The notes under the pieces: generated by a model
What the model saw: only the letters and a program-made list of their open reading frames with translations
What the model was told of the DNA's origin: nothing
The model's database searches: none
Assembly (NCBI GenBank): GCA_036620675.1
Contig: JAZHEE010000044.1
Source of the DNA: Jejubacter sp036620675
GTDB lineage: Bacteria > Pseudomonadota > Gammaproteobacteria > Enterobacterales > Enterobacteriaceae
DNA: 32,473 nt
Strand: one strand, 5' to 3'
Shown here: positions 16,355-24,858 of the stretch, piece by piece
How the letters are laid out: each line of letters begins with the position of its first letter
How positions within the stretch are numbered: the stretch's first letter is position 1
Translations under genes and position numbers: made by a program

Positions 16355-17698
16355 TTATCCTTCCTGCTCGATGCGGGTTAAGACCTCGCGCAGCACCGGG
16401 CCATATTCGTATTTCCCCGGGCAGACATAGGTACAGAGCGCCAAATCCTCTTCATCCAGCTCCAGGCAGCCCAGCGCCTGAGCGCTGTCGCTGTCTCCCG
16501 CCAGCAGATCGCGCAGCAGCATGGTCGGCAGGATATCCAGCGGCATCACACGCTCATAGTTGCCGATAGGCACCATGGAACGCTCGCCGCCGTTGGTATC
16601 GGTGGAGAAGTTAAACAGCTTATGTTTGAGGAAATGACCCACTGTGGTACGGGTGATGGAAAACTTGTCGCTGCCCGGCGCAACCCAGCCGAACAGCTCT
16701 TTTTCGCGCCCCTCTTTCAGTACCGTCACCTGCAGGTGGAAACGGCCAAGGAAAGCATGAGGGCCGTAAGCCCGGTTACCGCTCAGCACCGAACCGGATA
16801 TGATTCGGTTTTCCCCTTCCAGCAGTTCCCCCGCTGTGAGCTGATCCAGCGAAGCGCCAATCTGAGTACGCAACAGGCGCGGACGCGCCACCTGCGGGCC
16901 GCCCAGCGCAATCACGCGTTCAGTCCACAGCTCCCCCTCAACAAACAATTTACCGATGGCGATCGCGTCCTGGTAGTTCAGATGCCAGACGCTTTTTTTC
17001 TGGCTAACCGGCTCCAGAAAGTGGATATGCGTACCGGGAAGCCCCGCGGGATGCGGGCCGGAAAACTCATTGAAGGTCACCTGAGCAGCAGGATGCCCGC
17101 CCAGTTTGCCGCCCCCCGCCTGGCAGACGTGCACTTTGCCTTCCGTCAGGCGCGTCAGCACGCTGAGACCCGCGTCAAACATGGCGCGATGCGCCTGAAT
17201 AATCGGCTGAGGATCGACCGCCAGCGGGTTAGTATCCATCGCTGTGACAAAGATAGCCGCCGGCACGCTACCCGGCACCGGCGATTTGCTGAACGGGCGG
17301 GTGCGAAACGCGGTCCATAGACCGGATTCCAGCAGTTGCCGGGTTACCGTTTCCCGGGACAGCGAATCAAGCTGGCCCGCTTCGTATTTGTCAAAAGTCA
17401 CTCGATCGTCGCCATCAACGGCAATCACTACCGACTGCAGCACCCGGCGTTCGCCGCGGTTAATGGCTTCAATCGTACCGCTGGCCGGCGCGGTAAACAT
17501 AACCCCAGGGTTCTTTTTATCTTCAAAGAGCGCTTGTCCTTTACGTACCCGATCCCCTTCGCGGATCAGCATAGAAGGACGCATGCCCACATACTCTTCT
17601 CCGAGCACGGCCACGCGGTCAGGCGTCGGCCCTTCGTCAATACGCTGTTCCGGCTGGCCAGCGATTGGCAAATCAAGCCCTTTTTTAATTTTGATCAT
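16355..17698 (-). CDS. nqrA: Na+-translocating NADH:quinone reductase subunit A
   Basis: NqrA is the soluble cytoplasmic subunit that contributes to ubiquinone binding. The 447 residues match the family, starting MIKIKKGLDLPIAG and containing a biotinyl/lipoyl-like hammerhead region (about 40-100, with GDRVRKGQALFEDKKNPG). The conserved C-terminal region ends with CLELDEEDLALCTYVCPGKYEYG, a cysteine-bearing stretch reminiscent of RnfC. It is the first gene of nqrABCDEF-nqrM. The ribosome site before ATG is weak, and the start overlaps the stop of a very short upstream frame (ATGA). The promoter should lie in 17699-18146. Confidence 0.97.
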   Translation of the reverse strand: MIKIKKGLDLPIAGQPEQRIDEGPTPDRVAVLGEEYVGMRPSMLIREGDRVRKGQALFEDKKNPGVMFTAPASGTIEAINRGERRVLQSVVIAVDGDDRVTFDKYEAGQLDSLSRETVTRQLLESGLWTAFRTRPFSKSPVPGSVPAAIFVTAMDTNPLAVDPQPIIQAHRAMFDAGLSVLTRLTEGKVHVCQAGGGKLGGHPAAQVTFNEFSGPHPAGLPGTHIHFLEPVSQKKSVWHLNYQDAIAIGKLFVEGELWTERVIALGGPQVARPRLLRTQIGASLDQLTAGELLEGENRIISGSVLSGNRAYGPHAFLGRFHLQVTVLKEGREKELFGWVAPGSDKFSITRTTVGHFLKHKLFNFSTDTNGGERSMVPIGNYERVMPLDILPTMLLRDLLAGDSDSAQALGCLELDEEDLALCTYVCPGKYEYGPVLREVLTRIEQEG

Positions 17699-18018
17699 AA
17701 GGTCATCACGTATGGTTAATCGTTATCGCGCCGCCGCGTTCCGGGAGGCGCCCGAGCGAATTAGATTAATCGTGTCCGCCATACGGAAAAGAAGGAAGGT
17801 GGCATCATGACCACATAGGTTCACCGAGCAGTGAACGCTGGAAAAGCGTCCGTTCTATTCCGCACATCATCATCGCGGCCGATTTTAGCATTAATTACCC
17901 TGTAACCGGCAGAATTCCTGAGTTTATGGCACCGTAATTGCGAACGGACACGCAAACTTTCAGAAACTGACGGAATCCTGCATAGCGTATAGGGAATGAC
18001 CAAATTGTAAAAGCGGTA

Positions 18019-18032
18019 AGCAAGCGCTTGCT
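18019..18032. promoter_or_regulatory. Perfect 14-base palindrome, LacI-type operator candidate
   Basis: AGCAAGCGCTTGCT is a perfect palindrome with a central GC step, the shape of operators used by LacI/GalR-family repressors. It lies about 115 bases upstream of yafK and about 320 bases upstream of nqrA. No such repressor gene is nearby. Confidence 0.4.
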
Positions 18033-18036
18033 AAAT

Positions 18037-18049
18037 TCACCGGCGGTGA
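18037..18049. promoter_or_regulatory. Perfect 13-base odd palindrome
   Basis: TCACCGGCGGTGA is symmetric around a central G and lies four bases after the 14-base palindrome. The two could form a composite operator; the binding protein is unknown. Confidence 0.35.
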
Positions 18050-18146
18050 TAATGTGAGCGCATAAAATCGGGTTTTCCGTCTTTATTACCGCTTTAAGGC
18101 CGCCCAGGCCTGTTTGCTTCATCAGGTTTATCAAGGAACCAGCAGT

Positions 18147-18881
18147 ATGCGTAAAATCGCACTCTTCATTGCGATACTTTTGATGCCGTGCCTGTCGTTC
18201 GCCGGCCTGCTTAGCGGCCAGGGGAGCACTCCCCTTCCCGGTAAGCAGCAGTATATGGGTTCCCCGGTCTATATTCAGATCTTCAAGCAAGAGCGCATCC
18301 TTGAGCTCTATGTCAAGAACGGGGAAAAGTACCAGCTTCTCAGCAGCTATAACATCTGCAACTACTCTGGCGGCCTGGGCCCCAAGCGCCGTATGGGCGA
18401 CTTTAAGAGTCCGGAAGGATTTTATAGCGTCGATCGCAGTCAGCTTAAGCCGGATAGCCGCTTCTATAAGGCCATCAATATCGGTTTTCCCAATGAGTTC
18501 GATCGCCAGAACGGCTATGACGGTAAATATCTGATGATCCACGGCGCCTGCGTTTCCGTAGGCTGCTACGCCATGACGGATACCGGCATTGACGAGATCT
18601 TCCAGTTTGTGACCGGCGCCCTGCTGTTCGGCCAGCCGCGGGTTCAGGTCAGCATTTACCCGTTTCGCATGACCGACGCCAATATGGAGCGCCACAAGCA
18701 CTCTTATTACGCAGGCTTCTGGAAACAGCTGAAGCCGGGCTATGACTACTTCAATAAGTACCATATGCCGCCCGTCGTTTCGGTCAACAACGGCCAGTAT
18801 GTGGTCAATGAGCAGCCGCCGAGCGCGGCGGCACCTCAGTCGCTGTTTGCCTCAAACGATACGCTCGCCAAGGCAAAATAG
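18147..18881 (+). CDS. dpaA: DpaA (YafK/LdtF), L,D-transpeptidase-fold peptidoglycan-lipoprotein hydrolase
   Basis: In E. coli this YkuD-fold periplasmic protein cuts the link between Braun lipoprotein (Lpp) and peptidoglycan, the reverse of the Lpp-attaching L,D-transpeptidases. The ATG at 18147, behind AAGGA, gives 244 residues and a clear signal peptide (MRKIALFIAILLMPCLSFA, cleaved before Gly). An upstream in-frame ATG would spoil the signal. The catalytic motif HGACVSVGCYAMT is complete, with Cys about 140. The last 30 bases overlap the 3' end of yafJ on the other strand. Confidence 0.95.
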   Translation: MRKIALFIAILLMPCLSFAGLLSGQGSTPLPGKQQYMGSPVYIQIFKQERILELYVKNGEKYQLLSSYNICNYSGGLGPKRRMGDFKSPEGFYSVDRSQLKPDSRFYKAINIGFPNEFDRQNGYDGKYLMIHGACVSVGCYAMTDTGIDEIFQFVTGALLFGQPRVQVSIYPFRMTDANMERHKHSYYAGFWKQLKPGYDYFNKYHMPPVVSVNNGQYVVNEQPPSAAAPQSLFASNDTLAKAK

Positions 18882-19619
18882 CGCCCACTCTCCCGGCGCT
18901 ACCCGGCTCCATGCCTCATTACCCGTCAGGGGCTGGGTCGCAATCACCGTTACCACGTCATTCGGCGTGGTTTCCCGTTGAAAATCAATTTCCACATCCT
19001 GATCCAGCAACGTCGCGACGCCGAACGGCGCGCGGCGGGTGATCCAGAACAAATTAGTGGAGCACCAGGCCATCACGTAACGCCCATCGCTGAGCAGCAT
19101 ATTGAAGACCCCTTTTTCGCGTAGCTGAGCCGCAAGCCCGGCAATAAAGCGGAATACGGCGGGCATATTGCCGGGGGTTCGCGGATAGCGCTGCGCCATC
19201 TGATGCAGCAGCCAGCAGAAAGCGTGCTCGCTGTCGGTTTCTCCCACCGGACGGAAATTCCCGGTCTCCAGCCCACGCCAGCCCTTAAGCTGCCCGTTAT
19301 GCGCATAGGTCCAGTTGCGGCCCCAGAGTTCGCGGGTAAAGGGATGAGTATTTTCCAGCGCCACCTTACCGCGGTTCGCCTGGCGAATATGGGCCACCAC
19401 CGAGCAGGATTTTATAGGGTATTCCTTCACCAGTTTTGCGACAGGCGAGTTATAGCCAGGCTGCGGATCTTTAAAAGTACGGCACCCTTTACCTTCGTAA
19501 AAGGTGATACCCCAGCCATCTTTATGGGGGCCGGTACCGCCACCGCGCTGTACCAGACCGGTAAAACTAAAGCAGATATCGGTCGGTACGTTAGCGCTCA
19601 TCCCGAGCAGTTCACACAT
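18852..19619 (-). CDS. yafJ: YafJ, class II glutamine amidotransferase domain protein
   Basis: This 255-residue protein consists of a class II (Ntn-type) glutamine amidotransferase domain: the nucleophile Cys2 follows the initiator Met (MCELLGMSANVP), with the conserved HIRQAN and THPFTRELWGRNWTYAHNGQL motifs. E. coli YafJ has the same length, and no synthase partner is known. The ribosome site GGGAGG lies a few bases before ATG. It is convergent with yafK, overlapping by 30 bases, and lies 53 bases downstream of gmhA on the same strand, so it may be cotranscribed with gmhA. Confidence 0.95.
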   Translation of the reverse strand: MCELLGMSANVPTDICFSFTGLVQRGGGTGPHKDGWGITFYEGKGCRTFKDPQPGYNSPVAKLVKEYPIKSCSVVAHIRQANRGKVALENTHPFTRELWGRNWTYAHNGQLKGWRGLETGNFRPVGETDSEHAFCWLLHQMAQRYPRTPGNMPAVFRFIAGLAAQLREKGVFNMLLSDGRYVMAWCSTNLFWITRRAPFGVATLLDQDVEIDFQRETTPNDVVTVIATQPLTGNEAWSRVAPGEWALFCLGERIV

Positions 19620-19672
19620 GACAACCTCCCCTGCCAGGCCTGCCCCCGCGCACCGTCGGGGGCACGATAGAC

Positions 19673-20254
19673 TTACGCTTTCACCATCTCTTTTTCGATC
19701 AGCATCATCAGAATGTGGATCACTTTAATATGGATCTCCTGAATGCGATCGGCATAGCCAAAATGCGGCACGCGAATTTCAATATCAGCCGTGCCCGCGA
19801 TCTTGCCGCCGTCTTTACCGGTCAGTGCGATCACCTTCATGCCTTTAGCGCGGGCCGCTTCGATAGCTTTGATGACGTTGGCCGAGTTGCCGGAAGTGGA
19901 CAAGCCCAACAACACGTCGCCTTCGCGCCCTACCGCCTCAACGTAACGGGAAAAGACATAGTCGTAGCCGAAATCATTGCTGACGCAGGAAAGGTGGCTG
20001 ACATCCGAAATCGCAATCGCCGGGTAGCCTGGACGGTTTTCGCGATAGCGCCCGGTCAGCTCTTCCGCGAAGTGCATCGCATCACAGTGAGAGCCGCCAT
20101 TACCGCAAGAGAGTACCTTGCCGCCGGCCTTGAAGCTATCTGCCAGCATGACCGCCGCCCGCTGGATAGCATGAATATTGGCATCGTCTTTCAGGAAATT
20201 AGCCAGCGTTTCCGCGGCCTCGTTCAGTTCACTACGAATCATGTCCTGGTACAT
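19673..20254 (-). CDS. gmhA: Sedoheptulose-7-phosphate isomerase
   Basis: GmhA (LpcA) converts sedoheptulose 7-phosphate to D-glycero-D-manno-heptose 7-phosphate, the first step in making the ADP-heptose of the LPS inner core. The 193-residue SIS-domain protein begins MYQDMIRSELNEAAETL and has the conserved SCGNGGSHCDAMHFAEELTGR, STSGNSANV and HFGYADRIQEIHIKVIHIL segments, which include active-site Glu and His residues. AAGGA lies upstream of the ATG. It is divergent from fadE over 224 bases. No truncation is seen, so a heptose-containing core is expected. Confidence 0.97.
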   Translation of the reverse strand: MYQDMIRSELNEAAETLANFLKDDANIHAIQRAAVMLADSFKAGGKVLSCGNGGSHCDAMHFAEELTGRYRENRPGYPAIAISDVSHLSCVSNDFGYDYVFSRYVEAVGREGDVLLGLSTSGNSANVIKAIEAARAKGMKVIALTGKDGGKIAGTADIEIRVPHFGYADRIQEIHIKVIHILMMLIEKEMVKA

Positions 20255-20440
20255 GAGGTTATCCTTCAGCCTGATCTAATCACACAGTGAAGTGTACCGG
20301 ATAGCAGCAGAAGCGAGAAGCGTAACCGCGCAGCCTCGACGCATGTTTTGCAGTTCCGAGCGGTCATTCCGTGAGCACTGTTGTAATTTTTTTGTGAATG
20401 AATTGCTAAAAACAAGCACCTCGACTACAACCATAGTAAT

Positions 20441-20457
20441 GACTGGTCTGACCTCTT
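20441..20457 (+). promoter_or_regulatory. FadR operator of fadE
   Basis: GACTGGTCTGACCTCTT matches the FadR consensus AACTGGTCNGACCTGTT at all but two positions. It lies 22 bases upstream of the fadE start, so FadR would repress fadE when long-chain acyl-CoA is absent. Confidence 0.8.
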
Positions 20458-20478
20458 AAGAAGACGGGAGTCTCTTCT

Positions 20479-22923
20479 ATGATGATGTTGAGTATCGTTG
20501 CAACCCTTGTTCTGCTCAGCGCACTCTTTTACCACCGCATCAGCCTGGCATTGAGTAGCGTAATTCTTCTGGCGTGGACGGCGTTACTCGGCGCCATTGG
20601 CGTCTGGGCGCCATGGCTGTTGGTGCCGCTGGCGATTATTCTGGTGCCCTTCAACCTGGCGCCAATGCGCCGCGCGCTGTTCTCCGCACCGGTACTGCGC
20701 GCCTTCCGCAAGGTTATGCCGCCAATGTCACGTACCGAAAAAGAGGCTATCGACGCCGGAACAACCTGGTGGGAAGGCGAACTGTTTCGCGGACGTCCGG
20801 ACTGGAGCCGGTTGCATAACTACCCGCAGCCGCGACTGACCGAAGAAGAACAGGCGTTTCTGGACGGCCCGGTAGAAGAAGCCTGCCGCATGGCTAACGA
20901 TTTCCAGATCACCCATGAAATGGCCGATCTTCCGCCGGAACTGTGGGCTTACCTGAAAAAACACCGCTTCTTCGCGCTGATCATTAAAAAAGAGTATGGT
21001 GGGCTGGAGTTTTCCGCTTATGCCCAGTCCCGGGTACTACAAAAACTGGCCGGCGTTTCCGGTATCCTGGCCATCACCGTTGGGGTGCCTAATTCCCTTG
21101 GCCCCGGCGAACTGTTGCAACACTACGGTACCGATGAACAAAAAGATCACTATCTGCCGCGCCTGGCGCGGGGCGAAGAGATCCCCTGTTTCGCCCTGAC
21201 CAGCCCGGAAGCAGGATCGGATGCCGGCGCCATTCCGGATCGCGGCGTGGTTTGCATGGGGGAATGGCAGGGCGAACAGGTGCTGGGGATGCGCCTGACC
21301 TGGAACAAGCGCTATATCACGCTGGCCCCCATAGCCACCGTGCTGGGGCTGGCTTTTAAGCTGGACGATCCCGAACACCTGCTGGGCGATCGCGATGAAC
21401 TGGGGATCACCTGCGCGCTGATCCCCACCAGTACGCCGGGCGTGGAGATAGGTAAGCGCCACTTCCCGCTGAACGTTCCATTTCAGAACGGCCCCACCCG
21501 CGGTCAGGATATTTTCGTGCCCATCGATTACATCATCGGAGGGCCGAAAATGGCAGGCCAGGGCTGGCGCATGCTGGTGGAATGCCTGTCGGTCGGACGC
21601 GGTATCACTCTGCCTTCCAACTCCACCGGCGGTGTGAAGAACGTGGCGCTGGCCACCGGCGCCTATGCCCATATCCGACGCCAGTTTAAAATCTCCATTG
21701 GCAAAATGGAGGGTATCGAAGAGCCCCTGGCGCGTATCGCCGGTAACGCTTACGCCATGGATGCCGCCGCTTCGCTGATAACCTACGGCATTATGCTGGG
21801 CGAAAAACCGGCAGTGCTGTCGGCTATCGTCAAATACCATTGTACCCATCGCGGCCAGCGCGCCATCATCGACGCCATGGATATCACCGGCGGTAAAGGC
21901 ATTATGCTGGGCGAAAACAATTTCCTGGCTCGCGCTTATCAGGGTGCCCCTATTGCCATTACCGTCGAGGGCGCCAATATCCTGACCCGCAGCATGATGA
22001 TCTTCGGTCAGGGCGCTATTCGCTGCCATCCCTTCCTGCTGGACGAGATGGCCGCGGCAGGCCGTAACGACGTTAACGAATTTGACCGTCTGCTGTTTCG
22101 CCATATCGGCCACGTAGGCAGCAATAAGGTGCGCAGTTTTTGGCTGGGACTCACCAATGGCCATACCAGCGCCACCCCAACCCGGGACGCTACCCGCGGC
22201 TACTATCAACAGATAAACCGGCTTAGCGCCGCGCTGGCGCTACTATCAGATGTGTCGATGGCGCTGCTGGGCGGCAGCCTGAAGCGGCGTGAACGCATCT
22301 CCGCCCGTCTGGGCGACGTGCTCAGCCAGCTCTATTTCGCCAGCGCGATACTGAAGCGCTATGACGATGAAGGACGCCAGCAGGCTGATTTACCGCTGGT
22401 GCACTGGGGGGTGCAGGATGCGCTATTCCAGGCCGAACAGGCCATTGACTCCCTGCTGCGCAACTTCCCGCATCGCCTGATGGGCAGCGCACTGCGACTG
22501 ATTACGCTGCCGCTGGGCCGCCGCTGTCATGCGCCGTCGGATAAGCTGGAAAGCAAACTGGCGCAGATCCTCCAGACGCCGTCAGCCACCCGATCACGCA
22601 TTGGTCGCGGCCAGTATCTGACCCCCAGCGAATATCATCCCGCCGGCCAGCTGGAAGAGGCTCTGCAGGCGATAATGGCCGCAGAATCTATCCACCAGCG
22701 GCTGTGTAAAACTCAGGGAAAAAATCTCGCCTTTACCGCGCTGGATAAACTGGCGGAACAGGCGCTGAGCCAGGGGTGGGTTAATCAGGAGGAAGCCGAC
22801 ACGCTGCGCCGTGCCGAAGCCTGCCGCCTGCGTACCATTAACGTAGACGAGTTTGAGCCGCAAGCGCTGGCAACACGGCCGCTCGCCCGGGAAAGAAAAG
22901 CCCACAGCCCGGAAGCCGCCTGA
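20479..22923 (+). CDS. fadE: FadE, acyl-CoA dehydrogenase
   Basis: FadE is the membrane-associated, FAD-dependent acyl-CoA dehydrogenase that opens the fatty-acid beta-oxidation cycle. The 814 residues equal the E. coli enzyme. Two N-terminal hydrophobic segments (about 3-22 and 27-55) anchor it. The dehydrogenase domain follows, with ALTSPEAGSDAGAIP, TWNKRYITLAPIA, and the late VEGANILTRSMMIFGQGAIRCHP segment characteristic of this large subfamily. A DUF1974-type C-terminal region runs from about 560. GGGAG lies eight bases before the first of three tandem ATG/ATG/TTG codons. It is a single gene, FadR-regulated, and convergent with ivy. Confidence 0.98.
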   Translation: MMMLSIVATLVLLSALFYHRISLALSSVILLAWTALLGAIGVWAPWLLVPLAIILVPFNLAPMRRALFSAPVLRAFRKVMPPMSRTEKEAIDAGTTWWEGELFRGRPDWSRLHNYPQPRLTEEEQAFLDGPVEEACRMANDFQITHEMADLPPELWAYLKKHRFFALIIKKEYGGLEFSAYAQSRVLQKLAGVSGILAITVGVPNSLGPGELLQHYGTDEQKDHYLPRLARGEEIPCFALTSPEAGSDAGAIPDRGVVCMGEWQGEQVLGMRLTWNKRYITLAPIATVLGLAFKLDDPEHLLGDRDELGITCALIPTSTPGVEIGKRHFPLNVPFQNGPTRGQDIFVPIDYIIGGPKMAGQGWRMLVECLSVGRGITLPSNSTGGVKNVALATGAYAHIRRQFKISIGKMEGIEEPLARIAGNAYAMDAAASLITYGIMLGEKPAVLSAIVKYHCTHRGQRAIIDAMDITGGKGIMLGENNFLARAYQGAPIAITVEGANILTRSMMIFGQGAIRCHPFLLDEMAAAGRNDVNEFDRLLFRHIGHVGSNKVRSFWLGLTNGHTSATPTRDATRGYYQQINRLSAALALLSDVSMALLGGSLKRRERISARLGDVLSQLYFASAILKRYDDEGRQQADLPLVHWGVQDALFQAEQAIDSLLRNFPHRLMGSALRLITLPLGRRCHAPSDKLESKLAQILQTPSATRSRIGRGQYLTPSEYHPAGQLEEALQAIMAAESIHQRLCKTQGKNLAFTALDKLAEQALSQGWVNQEEADTLRRAEACRLRTINVDEFEPQALATRPLARERKAHSPEAA

Positions 22924-22933
22924 AGACGCAGCT

Positions 22934-22965
22934 AAAAAAAAGCGGAGCCTGGCTCCGCTTTTTTT
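22934..22965. terminator. Bidirectional terminator between fadE and ivy
   Basis: Stem GCGGAGC/GCTCCGC is flanked by eight A's on the left and T's on the right, directly between the two convergent genes. It extends the pairing through A-T bases. Confidence 0.9.
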
Positions 22966-22966
22966 A

Positions 22967-23416
22967 TTACTTAAAGTTGAAAGCGTCGGGATGATTTTCC
23001 AGGCTGCCGGTCAGCGCCGCGTAAAGCACCGTTTTACCGTCGATGGATTCGGCATCGCCCACATTCAGCCATTTCAGTTGCTCGCTTGACTTCGCTTCAT
23101 CAACCGCGGAGTAGAGCCCCATCATTCGCTTGAGTTTAGGCGAATAGAGCACGGCAATGCGTTCACTGCCACAGTCATGCGGTTTACAGGATTCCAGCAC
23201 CAGGTAACGGTTATCCCCTAACTGAACCTCTTTGGTTTCAGTACTGGTTCCTCCTTTGGTCACCCACGCCGGAAGCTTATGCCCTTCCACCATCTTCGCA
23301 AATTCGGCTTTGGTGCTCTGCGAAGTAGCAAGCTGGCCTACCGTCAGTGAGCTATCGGCCGCGGCGGCGCTGCCCGCCACCAGAAATAGTGTGACTATGA
23401 GTGTTTTCTTTAACAT
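22967..23416 (-). CDS. ivy: Ivy, periplasmic inhibitor of C-type lysozyme
   Basis: Ivy is a secreted periplasmic protein that blocks vertebrate (C-type) lysozyme and may also protect against the cell's own lytic transglycosylases. The 149-residue precursor has a signal peptide ending SAAAA before Asp-Ser. The inhibitory loop CKPHDC is present; it inserts its histidine into the lysozyme active site and is closed by a disulfide. GGGGAG lies six bases upstream of ATG. It is divergent from yafV and convergent with fadE. Confidence 0.95.
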   Translation of the reverse strand: MLKKTLIVTLFLVAGSAAAADSSLTVGQLATSQSTKAEFAKMVEGHKLPAWVTKGGTSTETKEVQLGDNRYLVLESCKPHDCGSERIAVLYSPKLKRMMGLYSAVDEAKSSEQLKWLNVGDAESIDGKTVLYAALTGSLENHPDAFNFK

Positions 23417-23613
23417 GCTTTTCTCCCCGGGGATGCTATCGCCCTGTCAGAACGCGGCGTCACTGCCGCTGCGGATTTAATGGTGGTTCAGAGAGGGCAG
23501 GAATGCAAATATCTCATGGGAGATAGTCGATATAACAACCGGATAAGCTGAGTGGTCTTCTTTTATGACCATCATGCTACAGTGTTCTGAAACCGTTTCC
23601 GGAGAGCCCAACC

Positions 23614-24384
23614 GTGTCTTTTTTGAAAATTACGCTGTTGCAGCAGCCGCTAGCCTGGATGGACGGCGCCGCTAATCTGCGCCATTTCGAACCACTTCTG
23701 GAGCAGATAACAGACAGTGACCTGATCCTGTTACCCGAAATGTTTACCACCGGTTTCGCTATGGAGGCCGCGCAACAATCGATGCCGGAAGAAGAGGTGA
23801 TTACGTGGCTGCAAGACAAAGCCCGCCAGTGCAACGCGCTGGTAGCAGGCAGCGCCGCTATCCGCAGCGAGGCAGGTGCCGTAAACCGCTTTCTGCTGGT
23901 GCAACCGGACGGTATCGTCCACCGTTACGATAAGCGCCATCTGTTTCGCATGGCGCAGGAACACCATCATTATCAGCCAGGTAGTGAACGTAAGGTTGTC
24001 GAGTGGCGCGGATGGCGCATTCTGCCGCAGATTTGCTACGACCTGCGCTTCCCGGTCTGGTCACGCAATCGCAATGATTATGATCTGGCGCTGTTTGTCG
24101 CTAACTGGCCGGCGCCGCGCGCCCATCACTGGCAGGCGTTACTGACGGCCCGCGCCATTGAAAACCAGGCTTACGTGGCAGGCTGTAACCGGGTCGGCAC
24201 CGATGGCAACGGCCTGCACTATCGGGGCGACAGCCGTATCATCGACCCACAGGGAAACATTATGGCCAGCGCTGAGCCCCATCAGGCCTGCAGACTGGAA
24301 GCCCGGTTATCGCTGGAAGTGCTGAATAATTACCGGGAAGCATTTCCGGCCTGGCGTGACGCCGATGATTTCAGACTGGATTAA
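23614..24384 (+). CDS. yafV: YafV, omega-amidase of the nitrilase superfamily
   Basis: The 256-residue enzyme belongs to the carbon-nitrogen hydrolase family; homologues hydrolyse 2-oxoglutaramate/2-oxosuccinamate (omega-amidase, part of methionine-salvage metabolite repair). The catalytic triad is visible: Glu42 (LPEMF), Lys107 (YDKRHLF) and Cys141 (QICYDLRFPVW). The start is a GTG at 23614 with GGAG nine bases upstream. The sequence is collinear with E. coli YafV and of the same length. It stands alone, ending in a hairpin terminator. Confidence 0.95.
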   Translation: MSFLKITLLQQPLAWMDGAANLRHFEPLLEQITDSDLILLPEMFTTGFAMEAAQQSMPEEEVITWLQDKARQCNALVAGSAAIRSEAGAVNRFLLVQPDGIVHRYDKRHLFRMAQEHHHYQPGSERKVVEWRGWRILPQICYDLRFPVWSRNRNDYDLALFVANWPAPRAHHWQALLTARAIENQAYVAGCNRVGTDGNGLHYRGDSRIIDPQGNIMASAEPHQACRLEARLSLEVLNNYREAFPAWRDADDFRLD

Positions 24385-24395
24385 CACATAAATAC

Positions 24396-24418
24396 CCTCC
24401 GGCATAGCCGGAGGTTTT
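24396..24418 (+). terminator. yafV terminator
   Basis: The perfect stem CCTCCGGC/GCCGGAGG with a three-base loop is followed by TTTT, 12 bases after the yafV stop. Confidence 0.85.
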
Positions 24419-24614
24419 ACATATGCTCCTGTAAGAAGCACTTATCGGTTGCGCCCCACAGACCACGAGCTGGATTCTCGTTACTTGCGACCCGTAAGCG
24501 AGCTGGCTGCATACGGAATCGATACCGCTCTTCCGGCACTCCTGCTCCAGTGAGAGCTTTATATAGTCCTGCGCCTTACGCCCCTCTGGCTGGAGGGGGC
24601 TCAGCATACGACGA
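24419..24614. other. Unassigned sequence between yafV and aspV
   Basis: About 196 bases lie between two terminators with no recognisable gene. A minus-strand frame (to 24607) encodes a cysteine-containing peptide that I do not recognise; it has no good ribosome site. An inverted repeat CCCCTC/GAGGGG lies near 24580-24598. It could be gene debris next to the tRNA or a short RNA; nothing here is decisive. Confidence 0.35.
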
Positions 24615-24648
24615 AAAAGCCCTGAATCATTGCTGATTCAGGGCTTTT
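24615..24648 (-). terminator. aspV terminator
   Basis: A perfect 15-base-pair hairpin (AAAAGCCCTGAATCA/TGATTCAGGGCTTTT, loop of four) lies seven bases beyond the tRNA 3' end, with a T-run on the minus strand. Confidence 0.9.
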
Positions 24649-24655
24649 AAATTCG

Positions 24656-24732
24656 TGGCGGAACGGACGGGACTCGAACCCGCGACCCCCTGCGTGACAG
24701 GCAGGTATTCTAACCAACTGAACTACCGCTCC
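24656..24732 (-). tRNA. aspV: tRNA-Asp(GUC)
   Basis: A 77-base cloverleaf with encoded CCA: acceptor arms GGAGCGG/CCGTTCC, anticodon loop CTGTCAC giving GUC, T-arm GTTCGAG. It lies downstream of dnaQ, as aspV does in E. coli. Its sequence is identical over the visible part to the tRNA-Asp at the right window edge. Confidence 0.97.
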
Positions 24733-24858
24733 GCATTGCTCCCTCACCGGGGAGCGAAGCGAATATTACGGATTGCGAATGGGGGCGTCAACGGCTTTTT
24801 TGCAACTTTTGAATCGACTGATGCAAAATTCACCCCAACGCCTTTTTTTCGTGCAAAT

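Larger units (their letters stand above)
17699..18146. other. Gene-free divergent regulatory region between nqrA and yafK
   Basis: This 448-base region lies between the divergent starts of the nqr operon and yafK. No open frame in it has a convincing ribosome site or family match. It holds a six-base-arm hairpin at 17819-17836 (GTTCAC/GTGAAC) and two neighbouring perfect palindromes at 18019-18032 and 18037-18049. It should hold both promoters, but I could not pick a convincing -35/-10 pair by eye. Confidence 0.6.

Noticed and set aside
17895..18764. 289-residue open frame antisense to yafK and running into the nqrA-yafK gap
   Set aside because: Mostly antisense to a signal-peptide-bearing, motif-complete gene; no ribosome site or family match.
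21037..22209. 390-residue open frame antisense to fadE
   Set aside because: Shadow of fadE; Gly/His/Gln-rich with no motif.
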